From Lentisphaerota bacterium (GTDB lineage Bacteria > Verrucomicrobiota > Lentisphaeria > Oligosphaerales > JABHEG01), in assembly GCA_018676675.1 (NCBI GenBank), contig JABHEG010000334.1:62001-126000 (forward strand): a stretch of DNA of 64,000 nt, in the 5' to 3' direction. Below, in pieces: positions 1 to 8,869 of the stretch (the first letter of the stretch is position 1; every line of letters begins with the position of its first letter). The notes under the pieces are model-generated. The model searched no databases. It was not told the DNA's origin and saw nothing but the letters and a program-made list of their open reading frames with translations. The position numbers and the translations under genes are program-made.

Positions 1-921
1 GTCACCCTAGGACAGTGCGCTGCGGGGGCAATCATCAAAGCAGACAAGAAGGTGTTCGGGGTCAAAGACTTCAGCCGTCTCAGGGCGAAACTCAGCTTTG
101 AAGCCAAGAATGTGGAGGCATGCCGTCCCGGGTTGAAGGGGTATGTAGATGTCAAGACATCCCAGTCGTTCGAGACGCTGTTCCGGCTGAACAGTGACTC
201 ACGGCCCGGGCTCCCGTACTTCGGGTCCCGCCTGGACCCCTTCTCACGTCTCGCCCCCGAAGAGATCCGCGCCAAGCTCACCGAGGGGGTCCTCGAGAAG
301 GGGTATGTCGACCGGGACAAGGAACTGCAAGGTGATTTCGCCCTGCCGGCAACGGATATCGACAATGTAACCCTGCGTATCATGGCCCAGCGTCACGTGT
401 TGGAGGAGACCTCAATGGACCCCGCCATTCAGTCTGAAAACTACCGGATGGAAAAACTGTCTGCCGTGGTTGCCGAGGGCACACACGCAGCCGGCTTCAC
501 ACTCCTCCGAGTGGCTCCCGAACTCCAGCGAGACATCGAGGGGATGGTTGCGGAACTGCTGCTTGACCGCCGGATCAAGAGCAACGACGAGATCTTCACT
601 CTGGATAAGGGAGTCGACGAAGTTGTCATCAATCTGAGCGTCAAGAGCGAGCAGGAGATGGACGTCTGGGATCTGGAAACTCACCCAAAGGGCGTCGATC
701 CGGAGTTTTTCGGGGATGGTGTCGAGCTTGAGAAAAAGGGCTCGCCAGACGTCAAGCGCACAAGCCGGAAGTTCAGTGGCGTGCTCGAGTTGGTAGAACC
801 ACCTGCCGAACTTCAGGCGCTCGTGCGCGAACTGGCCTTGGAAGGGAAGTCGCTGAAGGTGACCGGAGAGATCATCACCGGGAAGACGCGGTTCGCTATG
901 CTGCTCTTCCGGAAACACTGA
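1..921 (+). CDS. Hypothetical protein, 5'-truncated by window edge
   Basis: The reading frame is open from base 1, so the first GTG (position 52) is probably internal and the gene begins upstream of the window. The visible 306 residues are soluble, with many charged residues, no membrane segment and no motif I recognise. The C-terminus alternates strand-like hydrophobic and basic stretches and ends in Arg-Lys-His. The opposite strand also has an open frame (412-918), but the plus frame is longer and ends cleanly before a palindrome. I assign no function. Confidence 0.6.
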   Translation, partial: VTLGQCAAGAIIKADKKVFGVKDFSRLRAKLSFEAKNVEACRPGLKGYVDVKTSQSFETLFRLNSDSRPGLPYFGSRLDPFSRLAPEEIRAKLTEGVLEKGYVDRDKELQGDFALPATDIDNVTLRIMAQRHVLEETSMDPAIQSENYRMEKLSAVVAEGTHAAGFTLLRVAPELQRDIEGMVAELLLDRRIKSNDEIFTLDKGVDEVVINLSVKSEQEMDVWDLETHPKGVDPEFFGDGVELEKKGSPDVKRTSRKFSGVLELVEPPAELQALVRELALEGKSLKVTGEIITGKTRFAMLLFRKH

Positions 922-1018
922 TCCTTCACACTGAAGAGCCTGCGGGGAGTGGGGGAACCCAGCGGCACTGAATCAGGCATCCGGATGCGGCAGCGGCAAC
1001 CCCTCGGTTGCGTGAGGC

Positions 1019-1096
1019 GGCTCGAGGGAGTCTCTCCCTCCATCGGACACAGATAGATGGCCCGAGAATCTCTGGAGGGCGAGACTCCGTCGAGCC
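1019..1096. repeat. Palindromic intergenic repeat (24-bp arms)
   Basis: Arms 1019-1042 and 1073-1096 are near-perfect reverse complements (ggctcgagggagtctc... against ...gagactccgtcgagcc) around a 30-base loop. It sits between the convergent truncated gene and the sulfatase, so it may act as a bidirectional terminator or be a dispersed REP-like element. There is no T-run. The rest of 922-1155 shows nothing else. Confidence 0.7.
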
Positions 1097-1155
1097 ATCT
1101 TGGAGTTTTCCGCACACACAACTGCGGCATTGCCGGCAGCGGCCTCAGGCTCGCA

Positions 1156-2592
1156 CTACTTCCCCCCCTTCTTCCCTTTCCCCTTCTTCTTTTTCGGAGC
1201 ATCCGGGGCGTTGGTTTTCGGGAGCCAGGCCGACAGTCTTACCTTCACCTCGGACCACTCCGCCTCCCCCGCGAGGTTTGTCCATTCCAGGGGATCCTTC
1301 TCCTCATCGTACAGCTCTTCAGAGCCGTCGCTGTAACGGATGTACCGCCATTTCTCGGAACGGACGGAGTGATTGCCACGACCATGCGTGGTCAGTGCCG
1401 GTCGTTCCCAGCTCGCCTCGGGGGCTGCCAGGAGTGGCCTGAGGCTGACGCCTTCGAGTTCTTGGCTGGGTGCAGGGAGCCGGCAGATGTCTTTGAGGGT
1501 TGGGTAGATATCGGCGAAGCTGACCGGCCGTTGGCAGACGCGGCCGACCGGGGTGAGGGAGGGAACTACGAACATGAGGGGGGCATGCGTCGCCTCTTCC
1601 CAGAGGGCAAACTTACGCCAGTGCAGCTTCTCCCCGAGGTGCCATCCGTGGTCACCCCACAGGACGATCAGCGTGTTGTCCTTGTATGGGCTCTGGTCCA
1701 GAGCATCCAGCAGGCGCCCAACATTCCAGTCCGTGAAGCTGATGCTCGCCAGGTACCCCTGAACGGCCTGACGCCACTGTCCGTGTTTGTTCACGTTGTG
1801 ATGGTCGCGTTCGGGACGCGCCATCCGTCTACCTGCGAGCGGGATATCAGCCAGGTCATCGTCATTGACGGTCGGCAGGACGATGTCCTCAAGCGGATAG
1901 AGGTCAAACCACTCCTGAGGCACGTACCAGGGCAAGTGCGGCCTGAAGAGACCACAGGCAAGGAAGAGCGGTCTCTGTCTGGACCTACTCAATTGTTCGA
2001 TGCACCAGTCAGTGACCTTGGTGTCATCCATCTGAGTATTGGGGGCAGAGACAGGTCCCCAGTCAAAGTGACTGGTCTTGGGGATTCCGCTGACCGGCCG
2101 TGTGGGTGGCAGTGGATCTCCACTCTTTGGGATGTACGTGTCCCAGCCGCTCTCCGTGAAAAACTCCTCACCACGCCCGTGATGGTAGATCTTCCCTCGG
2201 CCGAGGACGTCGTAACCAGCCCGTTTGAATGACTCCTGGAGCGGCGTCACGTCCTTCATCACGGGGCGCCACGGTTGCCCGTTCAGGTAGACGCCGGATG
2301 TAGAGGGCAAGACGCCCGTCATCAGACTGGCCCGGGACGGATTACAGGCAGGTGCTGAGCAGTAGGCGCGGGAAAAGAGGACACCCCGCCCCGCAAGACG
2401 ATCCAGATTTGGCGTCTTGACCTGCGGGTGCCCGCCGAGGCAGCCAATCCAGTCATTCAGATCGTCGATCGCGATGAACAGCACATTGGGGCGAGGGGCA
2501 GTGGTCTGGGCCGGCGCTTCACGAGGGGACAGAACTGCCACAGCCGCTGCACCTGCAATCATGTCTGCCAAGAAGTCACGACGGTTCATCAT
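1156..2592 (-). CDS. Tat-exported sulfatase, iduronate-2-sulfatase-like
   Basis: This 478-residue type I sulfatase should hydrolyse a sulfate ester on a sugar outside the cytoplasm. A twin-arginine signal (N-R-R-D-F-L, residues 3-8, then an Ala-rich core to about residue 29) opens the protein. The metal-binding Asp pair is in the A-I-D-D-L-N segment (41-46). The formylglycine motif C83-N-P-S-R87 is intact, so the enzyme needs a sulfatase maturase, which is not in this window. The C-terminus ends in a Lys/Gly-rich tail. Two adjacent ATGs (2592 and 2589) follow a GGGACAGG-like site; either could start it. The substrate cannot be told from sequence. Confidence 0.93.
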   Translation of the reverse strand: MMNRRDFLADMIAGAAAVAVLSPREAPAQTTAPRPNVLFIAIDDLNDWIGCLGGHPQVKTPNLDRLAGRGVLFSRAYCSAPACNPSRASLMTGVLPSTSGVYLNGQPWRPVMKDVTPLQESFKRAGYDVLGRGKIYHHGRGEEFFTESGWDTYIPKSGDPLPPTRPVSGIPKTSHFDWGPVSAPNTQMDDTKVTDWCIEQLSRSRQRPLFLACGLFRPHLPWYVPQEWFDLYPLEDIVLPTVNDDDLADIPLAGRRMARPERDHHNVNKHGQWRQAVQGYLASISFTDWNVGRLLDALDQSPYKDNTLIVLWGDHGWHLGEKLHWRKFALWEEATHAPLMFVVPSLTPVGRVCQRPVSFADIYPTLKDICRLPAPSQELEGVSLRPLLAAPEASWERPALTTHGRGNHSVRSEKWRYIRYSDGSEELYDEEKDPLEWTNLAGEAEWSEVKVRLSAWLPKTNAPDAPKKKKGKGKKGGK

Positions 2593-2723
2593 CGACCTGT
2601 CCCTTTCAGGGCGCTACCATTGCCGCGTGTCGTGGAATCGGTGATCAGGAGTGTCTCATCTCACCCCTCGTCTCCCCGGATAAGCCGGTAGCTGCGCTGG
2701 AGCCGCGGCCGGTCCCTCATCTT

Positions 2724-3287
2724 CTATTCTCTCCGTGTGAATCCAATCCGTCCGAGGGGTTGCCCTGTGGTCCAGTATTCCCAATTCATGAAGCAAAGCG
2801 GGTCAACCGAGCTGGTACTGACCGTGCCGTCCGGGGTCACACCGTCTTCATCCACGTGGACTGCCACCACTTCGCCGGCAAACAGATCGTGGTCTCCGAT
2901 CTCCTGAACGCTCAACACCCGACACTCAATGTTGACCGGACATTCGGCAATCAGGGGAGCTGCGACTTCAGCGGCCGGAAGCGCGGTCAGTCCATAAGCC
3001 GCAAACTTGTCGACGTTACGTCCGGACACCATCCCGCAGTGGTCGACGGTCGCGACCATGTCCGCGGTTGGCAGGTTGACAACAAATTCCTTCGACGCAC
3101 TGATCAGGGCGTGGGAGTACCGTGGTTTGGCGATCGCAATGCCGACAATCACCGGTTCCCGGATGCTGATGTTGAAGATCTCTCCCAACGTGATGATGTT
3201 GGGGCGGCCCTCCGCGTCAACGCTGGTGACGAGTCCCGCAGGGGACGGGAAGACTGGGCGCACTGGTTTGATTTGCACCTTGCTCAC
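2724..3287 (-). CDS. Flavin reductase family protein (FMN-binding split barrel)
   Basis: The 187-residue protein matches the flavin-reductase-like, DIM6/NTAB-type split-barrel family. Features are an N-terminal P-x-P-A-G-L-V-T-S segment, a central V-G-I-A-I-x-K-P-R-Y-S-H segment typical of the FMN phosphate site, and a C-terminal half with E-Y-W-T-T-G-Q-P-L. Members reduce free FMN or bind it for an unknown reductase role. Translation starts at GTG 3287, eight bases after a GGAG box. It is on the same strand as the downstream-facing oxidoreductase and sulfatase but is separated by 71 and 131 bp, so a shared transcript is possible but unproven. Confidence 0.85.
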   Translation of the reverse strand: MSKVQIKPVRPVFPSPAGLVTSVDAEGRPNIITLGEIFNISIREPVIVGIAIAKPRYSHALISASKEFVVNLPTADMVATVDHCGMVSGRNVDKFAAYGLTALPAAEVAAPLIAECPVNIECRVLSVQEIGDHDLFAGEVVAVHVDEDGVTPDGTVSTSSVDPLCFMNWEYWTTGQPLGRIGFTRRE

Positions 3288-3358
3288 TGCAGAATCTCCA
3301 TTATTGCCCGAGTTGAATGCCCATTGTACCCCCGAACACTCACAATCACCAACCGGCT

Positions 3359-4417
3359 CTATTGGCCCTTTAGCAGGCGGATGTAGTCCCGTGCAACGCG
3401 TAGGTCCTCCAGCGCTTCGGCCGCGCTACAGACAGGGGGACGTTCCCCTTTAACCGCAGCCACGAAGTTGATGGCCTGTTGGCGCATCGCGTGAACCCAC
3501 GGCAGGTGCGGCGACGTGGTGTCAGGGTTGGCCGCATGCTCAGGATCCCGCATGACCTCAACTCGCCCCGGACGGTTCAGAGCCAGGGGAGCCGGTAGCT
3601 CAACCTTGACGTACCCCCGCTCGAAACAGACAAGAACGGATTCCTGCCAGGCGATCGATGTGTGGTACGGCGACATCTCGATAACACCTGGGACGCCGCT
3701 CTCGCTCTCGGCAGCCAGCATCACGCCCGACGGGTCCGCATAGGTCACATGATAGGGCTCTTCAAGGAAGAACCGCAGCAGGTTGATCTGATGGATGTAG
3801 TAGTTGACGAACGTGGTGTAAGCGCGTTGCGTCTCATCGTCCATATCAACTGTTGCGGCCTCCCGCTCAAGGGGCGGGGCTGCGTCCCCCTTGTTAATCA
3901 AGCAGGTAAACCCACCTGCCACCCAGTCTCCGGCAGGCATCAGGATCCGGATGTATGTCATTCGCCCGAGTTCCCCGGAATTTCGTAGTTCCCGTATCGT
4001 CTCCAGAGCATAGGCACACGCCGGATCACTCCGTTTATGGTAGCCTACCATGACCCATGTGCCGCTTGTCTGAACAGCACCCAGAATTGCCTGTCCCGCG
4101 TCGGGGGAACTCGAAAGTGGCTTCTCGATGAATATCGGCTTACCGGCTCGGAGCAACTGAGGAAGCAGCACACCGTGTCGGTCGAACGGCTGGCTCGCGA
4201 CAATCGCGTCCAGGGGCTCGGAGGCGAGCATTTCCTCAGCACTTCGATAGACGCGTTCCACGCCGTAGCGCTGGGCCACTGCATGCCCCGTCTTTGGCCG
4301 CAGTTCGGCTAAGGCCACGACGTCACAGACCGGCAGGTCACAGTAGTTGCGCAAATGGGCGCACTGTCCCATGGCTCCGACGCCGACGAAGCCGAGTTTG
4401 ACCCGATCTGACTGCAT
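3359..4417 (-). CDS. Gfo/Idh/MocA family oxidoreductase
   Basis: A 352-residue NAD(P)-dependent sugar or cyclitol oxidoreductase. The Rossmann motif G-V-G-A-M-G lies at residues 12-17 and the diagnostic E-K-P at 98-100. The second half is the alpha/beta substrate domain. No export signal is present, so it should be cytoplasmic. A GGAAGGAGG ribosome site precedes the ATG, and just upstream of that a 7-bp hairpin (4436-4452) lies in the leader. The next plus-strand gene diverges. The substrate is not predictable. Confidence 0.92.
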   Translation of the reverse strand: MQSDRVKLGFVGVGAMGQCAHLRNYCDLPVCDVVALAELRPKTGHAVAQRYGVERVYRSAEEMLASEPLDAIVASQPFDRHGVLLPQLLRAGKPIFIEKPLSSSPDAGQAILGAVQTSGTWVMVGYHKRSDPACAYALETIRELRNSGELGRMTYIRILMPAGDWVAGGFTCLINKGDAAPPLEREAATVDMDDETQRAYTTFVNYYIHQINLLRFFLEEPYHVTYADPSGVMLAAESESGVPGVIEMSPYHTSIAWQESVLVCFERGYVKVELPAPLALNRPGRVEVMRDPEHAANPDTTSPHLPWVHAMRQQAINFVAAVKGERPPVCSAAEALEDLRVARDYIRLLKGQ

Positions 4418-4719
4418 GATGGCCTCCTTCCTTCAACCGGCTGGAAGCCGGTGACACCTCAGTGGTTGACAAGGGGGCGCTGTTCCTGCCCCTGTAGAAC
4501 TGAACCACGCCTAACCACTATCTGTCAAGTCCTCACGGGCTGTCTGCCACCAATGCCATCAGTTTTGCCGGCGAGAGAGGGCGCGGCGTGCCCCACCCTT
4601 ACTTGCTGTGATCTGCCCCTGCCGTATTGCCCTCGTCCGCATCCTGCACTATCATTGCCAGACGGTCAGATTGCACAGGAAAGGAAGTCGCAGCTTGCGG
4701 CGAAGAGGAGGCCAACACC
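4418..4719. other. Divergent intergenic region
   Basis: 302 bases between divergently transcribed genes. It holds a small perfect hairpin (accggct/agccggt, 4436-4452) next to the minus-strand ribosome site, and TTGACA hexamers on both strands (4466-4471 plus; 4522-4527 minus), neither with a good -10 at 16-18 bp. I see no gene in it. Confidence 0.5.
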
Positions 4720-5544
4720 ATGCTCGAGAAGCCCCTGAACGTTCTTTGCTTCGGTGCCCATCCAGACGACTGTGATTTCCGTTTTGGCGGCGCAGCGATG
4801 AAGTACCGGGCCCTCGGGCATCGGGTCAAATTCGTGTCCATGACCAATGGCGATACCGGCCACTTCTCCATGGGAGGAGGCCCTCTTGCCAGGCGCCGGT
4901 GTGCAGAGGCCAAAGCGTCCGGGGCAATCGCTGACATTGTCTACGATGTGCTGGACATTCACAACGGGGAATTGGAAGCCGATGTGGCAACCCGCAAACT
5001 GACCATCGAGATCATGCGCGAGTGGAAAGCCGACCTCGTCCTTTGCCACCGGGCCAATGACTACCATCCCGACCATCGGGCTGTCGGGACTGTCGTGCAG
5101 GATGCCGCCTACACGGTGACCGTCCCCAACGTCGCGGCTCTCACCCCTGCACTCGAGCGAGCCCCGGTCGTCGGCTACTTTTTCGACAGCTTCAAGCTGC
5201 CAACGCCTTATGTACCGACCATCGCCATTGATACGGACGACGTCTTCGAGCGCAAGGTGGATATGGCCCATTGCCATGTATCCCAGGTCTACGAGTGGCT
5301 GCCATACAATGGCGGACGCCTGGACCAGGTCCCTGAAAGCGATGCCGAACGCAGGGCATGGCTTCGCAAACAGCTCGAGGCGAGATTCAGGCACACGGCA
5401 GATGCTGCCCGGGAGACACTGGTGCGCCTATACGGTGAGGAACACGGCAGTAAGGTCATGTCTGCCGAAACCGTGATGGTCTCACAGTATGGTCGCGGCC
5501 TCCCGGCAGACCAGACAAAAGACTACTTCCCCTTCCTGCCCTGA
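4720..5544 (+). CDS. PIG-L (LmbE-like) deacetylase
   Basis: The protein (274 residues) belongs to the zinc-dependent N-acetylglucosaminyl deacetylase fold, shared with GlcNAc-PI, mycothiol and bacillithiol deacetylases. The zinc motif A-H-P-D-D is at residues 13-17 and a second H-x-x-D-H motif (Y-H-P-D-H) lies near residue 116. The start is the ATG at 4720, preceded by AGAGGAGG; the frame is open further upstream, but that stretch has no family residues. The HNH gene follows after 27 bp and is probably co-transcribed. The usual context in such genomes is sugar catabolism, but the substrate is unknown. Confidence 0.9.
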   Translation: MLEKPLNVLCFGAHPDDCDFRFGGAAMKYRALGHRVKFVSMTNGDTGHFSMGGGPLARRRCAEAKASGAIADIVYDVLDIHNGELEADVATRKLTIEIMREWKADLVLCHRANDYHPDHRAVGTVVQDAAYTVTVPNVAALTPALERAPVVGYFFDSFKLPTPYVPTIAIDTDDVFERKVDMAHCHVSQVYEWLPYNGGRLDQVPESDAERRAWLRKQLEARFRHTADAARETLVRLYGEEHGSKVMSAETVMVSQYGRGLPADQTKDYFPFLP

Positions 5545-5571
5545 AGGGAAACAGACTAGCCGGAAACGTTC

Positions 5572-5901
5572 ATGGCTGAGAATATTGACTTTGATGACTA
5601 CTTCGTGCCGGCAGACGAGGAGCACGTGAAGCGGGAGAAATCGAGAGCCCGCAAACTCCGGAAGTCCCAGTGGTGGAAGAACATTCTTGGCCGGGGACAG
5701 TGCCACTATTGCCGAGAGCGGTTCCATCCTGGTGACCTCACCATGGACCATGTTGTCCCGGTGATCCGCGGAGGACTCTCAACCAGAGGCAACGTCGTGC
5801 CTTGCTGCAAGGCGTGTAACAGCGCAAAGACCCATCGTCTCCCGATTGAGTGGGATGACCACATGGACCGGCTTTCCGGGCGTGATTCGGGGAAGCCGTG
5901 A
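5572..5901 (+). CDS. HNH endonuclease-domain protein
   Basis: A 109-residue single-domain HNH protein. It has a C44-x-x-C47 pair, the catalytic-type D-H60-V-V-P, a G-G-x-x-x-x-x-N-x-V-P-x-C stretch and C79-x-x-C82-N83, giving the zinc ribbon plus beta-beta-alpha metal finger. The N-terminal 40 residues are acidic then basic. It is not linked to a methylase, an intron, a phage gene or an anti-phage system, so a general nuclease role is only inferred. It follows the PIG-L gene closely. Confidence 0.85.
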   Translation: MAENIDFDDYFVPADEEHVKREKSRARKLRKSQWWKNILGRGQCHYCRERFHPGDLTMDHVVPVIRGGLSTRGNVVPCCKACNSAKTHRLPIEWDDHMDRLSGRDSGKP

Positions 5902-5995
5902 TGCCCCGTGAGTGACAAGCGCCGGAAGACGAGACGCCGACTGCTGCCACCCCATGGCGTCAGCCTGAACCCATGCTCCTCAAAGGAACCGCGAC

Positions 5996-7582
5996 ATGCC
6001 GGTAGCTCCAGTTCCGCCAGACCAACGGCCGAACGTTCTATTTGTGATCTGTGATGACCTCAACAACGCGGTCACGAACATGGGACGCGTCCCCTCTGCC
6101 CCGACCCCGAATCTCGAGCGGATCATGTCGGCCGGCGTCCGCTTCCCGAATGCGCAGTGCAACAGCCCGATCTGTCTGCCTTCGCGCAGCAGTCTGTTCA
6201 GCGGCCTCTATCCGCACACGACCGGCCATTTCACCCTCTGGGACCATTGGCGGACAAGCACTCCCCTCGCCACAACCGGCCTGTACACACACCCGAACTG
6301 GGGGAAGACGCTTCTGCGGGACGCGGTCATGATGCCCAGGCATTTCAAGGACAACGGCTATGCCGTCTACGGTGTCGGCAAGGTCCTCCACGAAGGTGTG
6401 GTTGATCCCAGCTGGTGGACCGATTACGGACACGGCCCTGACTACGGTCCGATGCTCTGGGACCGCGATGCGAACGCACAAGTGGGGCGCCCGGACCGCG
6501 AATGGCTCTACGACGGCGAACCCTTTGCCTCCTACGTCAGGCGATACGAAGGCATCGATCGCTTCTTCCTCAACGGCAGACGCATCGCCCACCACATCGA
6601 GAAGTGTTTCGGTCCCCTGGCGGATGTGTTCACGGGGGAGATTGACGAAGCCGTCGATGGCAGGCAGCAACCTTTTCACTACACCGATGACAGCAATCGT
6701 GATCTCTTGCCGGACGAGAAGAGCGCAGCGTGGGCCGTCGACGTCCTCCAACGTGACCACAACACCCCCTTTTTCCTCAGTGTCGGGTTCATGAAGCCGC
6801 ACACACCGCTGAATGCGCCGCAAGAGTATTTCGACCGATTCCCGTTGGATGAGATCGAGCTTCCTCCCCAGTTGAAGGACGATCTGGCAGACTGTGCACG
6901 TGCTCTCATTGAGCATCGCCCCTACGGCTTTCTCACTTACGGTCTATTGCTTAAGCGAGGCGAAGCGGTGTGGAGAGAATGGCTTCAGGCCTACCTGGCC
7001 TGCGTCGCCTTCATGGATGATCAGTTGGGTAAGATCCTGGACGCGTTGGATGGGAGTCCCTATCGGGACAACACGATCATCGTGTTTACCAGTGACAACG
7101 GCTACCACATGGGGGAGAAGGAGTACATCTTCAAAGACTCGCTGTGGGAAGAGTCCTGTCAGGTGCCACTTGTCATCAGTGCCCCGGGCGTTTCGGCAAG
7201 GAATGGCGAATGCCGCCTGCCCGTGTCACTTATCGATGTCTACCCGACCCTGAATGACCTCTGCGGTCTAGCGCTCGAACCACACACGGGAACAAGCGGA
7301 ATCGCGCTTGAAGGAAAAAGCCTTCGGACGTTGCTGCGAACGCCCGCGGCAGACGCCTGGGAAGGCCCTCCCGTCGCTCTCACATCGGTTCGAGGCGATA
7401 CGGGAGTCCATCACACCGTTCGCTCCAAGACGCATCGCTACACGCTGTGCGGCAATGGAGAAGAGGAGCTCTACGATCACCGGACTGACCCCCACGAATG
7501 GCACAACCTGGCAAGGCGTGAGGACACGGAGTCGCTCGCTCAGGAACTTCGCGCCGAGATGATGAAGCTTCTTTGGCCCTGA
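5996..7582 (+). CDS. Sulfatase (cytoplasmic-type, no signal peptide)
   Basis: A 528-residue type I sulfatase related to iduronate-2-sulfatases. The metal-binding I-C-D-D-L-N segment is near residue 20, and formylglycine motif C60-L-P-S-R64 is followed by S-L-F-S-G-x-Y-P-H. The T-S-D-N-G-Y-H-M-G-E-K segment late in the protein supplies further metal and sulfate ligands. No signal peptide precedes the domain, so it either acts inside the cell on imported oligosaccharides or its true start differs. The ATG at 5996 follows AAAGGAACC with 8-base spacing. Confidence 0.93.
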   Translation: MPVAPVPPDQRPNVLFVICDDLNNAVTNMGRVPSAPTPNLERIMSAGVRFPNAQCNSPICLPSRSSLFSGLYPHTTGHFTLWDHWRTSTPLATTGLYTHPNWGKTLLRDAVMMPRHFKDNGYAVYGVGKVLHEGVVDPSWWTDYGHGPDYGPMLWDRDANAQVGRPDREWLYDGEPFASYVRRYEGIDRFFLNGRRIAHHIEKCFGPLADVFTGEIDEAVDGRQQPFHYTDDSNRDLLPDEKSAAWAVDVLQRDHNTPFFLSVGFMKPHTPLNAPQEYFDRFPLDEIELPPQLKDDLADCARALIEHRPYGFLTYGLLLKRGEAVWREWLQAYLACVAFMDDQLGKILDALDGSPYRDNTIIVFTSDNGYHMGEKEYIFKDSLWEESCQVPLVISAPGVSARNGECRLPVSLIDVYPTLNDLCGLALEPHTGTSGIALEGKSLRTLLRTPAADAWEGPPVALTSVRGDTGVHHTVRSKTHRYTLCGNGEEELYDHRTDPHEWHNLARREDTESLAQELRAEMMKLLWP

Positions 7583-7673
7583 AGGGGAGCTTGGCTGCAC
7601 GGCCCTTGTGTCGGCGGCACCGGAATAGGGAGAGCATCACCGGAAGCGTCTCGACCTCGACCCTCAACTCCCA

Positions 7674-8501
7674 TCACCCATTGAAGATGGAATCCGTCGA
7701 ATTCCGCGCAGTCTTCAGCAAGTCAAGCCCCTTCTCTTCACCCTCGACAGGTGAAAACTCAAGCACGGCCCAGCCGTTATACCCCGTGTCCTTGCAGGCT
7801 TCAGCTATCGCTTCCCAACCCACTGTGCCATTGCCCGGCCATGTTCCACGGTAGGCTCCCTTTTCGTCCGGTGCCGTGAAGTCCTTCACATGGATGCGCA
7901 CGATCCGGTCGCCCAGGTCATGGATGAAATCCTGTGCATAGCCACTGTAGGTGACATTGGCGGTGTCCAGATAAATCCCGATCGCCGGATGGTCTACGGC
8001 CTCGATGAACGTCAAACACTCCCCCGGCGTCATCAGGTTCTTGGACAGCTTGGGACACGTTTCGGCCCCGATCCGGACCCCGTGTTCCGCGGCGAATGCG
8101 CATAGGGACCTGAACCCCGACACCATACGATCCCAGGCCTGGCGGTACGGTGCCTCAGGCAAAACGCGCCCGGTAACGATCAGGATCCCATCTGTCCCGA
8201 GTAGGCGTGCCACCTCGATCTGCCGTCTACCACCCGTCAACGCCTGTTCGAACACACTGTCGTCTAACGACGTGATGGGGTTCTGCCAGCCAAGAGTGGA
8301 CGCTACTGACGAGCAGGCAAGCCCCGCTTCACCTATCGTGTCAGCCAGTTGACGGATATCGTCATCGCTACTCTCCATGTTCGCATCGGCCGTCCCCAAC
8401 CAAATCTCCACGCCATCCAGTCCGGCCTGCTTCGCAAGCTCGAAACGCTCCAGAGCCGTTCCGGCCGTCGCGATCATCTGGTTCCCTACCGAAATCTTCA
8501 T
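7674..8501 (-). CDS. Sugar phosphate isomerase/epimerase (TIM barrel)
   Basis: A 275-residue xylose-isomerase-like TIM barrel. It opens with K-I-S-V-G-N-Q and a D-G-V-E-I-W strand end, with metal-ligand-type E and D/H residues in I-G-A-E-T, Y-L-D-T-A-N and R-I-H-V-K-D-F and a final A-V-L-E-F-S strand. Family members isomerise or epimerise keto-sugars or inositols. I start it at ATG 8501, five bases after an AGGAG box; upstream in-frame codons add 27 residues without homology. It diverges from the homoserine dehydrogenase leader. Confidence 0.85.
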   Translation of the reverse strand: MKISVGNQMIATAGTALERFELAKQAGLDGVEIWLGTADANMESSDDDIRQLADTIGEAGLACSSVASTLGWQNPITSLDDSVFEQALTGGRRQIEVARLLGTDGILIVTGRVLPEAPYRQAWDRMVSGFRSLCAFAAEHGVRIGAETCPKLSKNLMTPGECLTFIEAVDHPAIGIYLDTANVTYSGYAQDFIHDLGDRIVRIHVKDFTAPDEKGAYRGTWPGNGTVGWEAIAEACKDTGYNGWAVLEFSPVEGEEKGLDLLKTARNSTDSIFNG

Positions 8502-8709
8502 CGTTGCACTCCTGCCTGTCTCGCCAAAACGATCATGCTGTCTTCTAGGTTGAGTCTGAGAGGACAATACTGTCATAAACACACCATCCCAACCCCCGGA
8601 CGCGGTTGGCGCACTTCTTGCATCCTGCCCCCCTCACAGTATGTTACACGACAGTGCTGCGAGGCTCGCAGCCGCCTGTTACGCGTGACTCCACGGAGAG
8701 CTGATAGCC

Positions 8710-8775
8710 GTGAAACTGCATCTCGGAACACGAATTATAACACCCCAGCCGCAGGAGGGCACCCTTCGCGTCTAG
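8710..8775 (+). CDS. Candidate leader peptide upstream of homoserine dehydrogenase
   Basis: A 21-codon frame starts at GTG 8710 with a GGAGAG box about ten bases upstream and ends at TAG 8773. It contains the run Thr-Arg-Ile-Ile-Thr and a third Thr, the end products of the pathway begun by the downstream enzyme. A terminator-like hairpin follows 32 bases after its stop. This is the arrangement of a translational attenuator such as E. coli thrL, but the regulatory codons are only 5 of 21. The A/T-rich part could also be a -10 box (TATAAC, 8736-8741), which would exclude the peptide. Confidence 0.35.
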   Translation: MKLHLGTRIITPQPQEGTLRV

Positions 8776-8807
8776 GGAGATGCACGAGCACATCAGGTAT
8801 CTTCTTG

Positions 8808-8842
8808 AGCCCTTCTCGCCGGTGAGGCAGGAAGGGCTTTTT
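8808..8842 (+). terminator. Terminator-like hairpin in the hom leader
   Basis: Arms agcccttc (8808-8815) and gaagggct (8831-8838) form an 8-bp stem, with a run of T at 8838-8842. The neighbouring upstream gene is transcribed away from it, so the only transcript it can end is that of the hom leader. It lies 27 bases before the hom start codon, which suggests attenuation. Confidence 0.6.
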
Positions 8843-8869
8843 CAATGGCAGAGAATCGAGGCATATACC

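Noticed and set aside
1057..2232. 391-codon open frame on the plus strand
   Set aside because: It is the antisense shadow of the minus-strand sulfatase, whose motifs are unmistakable; the frame has no recognisable domain.
5572..5901. HNH protein as part of a restriction or anti-phage island
   Set aside because: No methylase, NTPase or other defence gene is adjacent; neighbours are a PIG-L deacetylase and a sulfatase.
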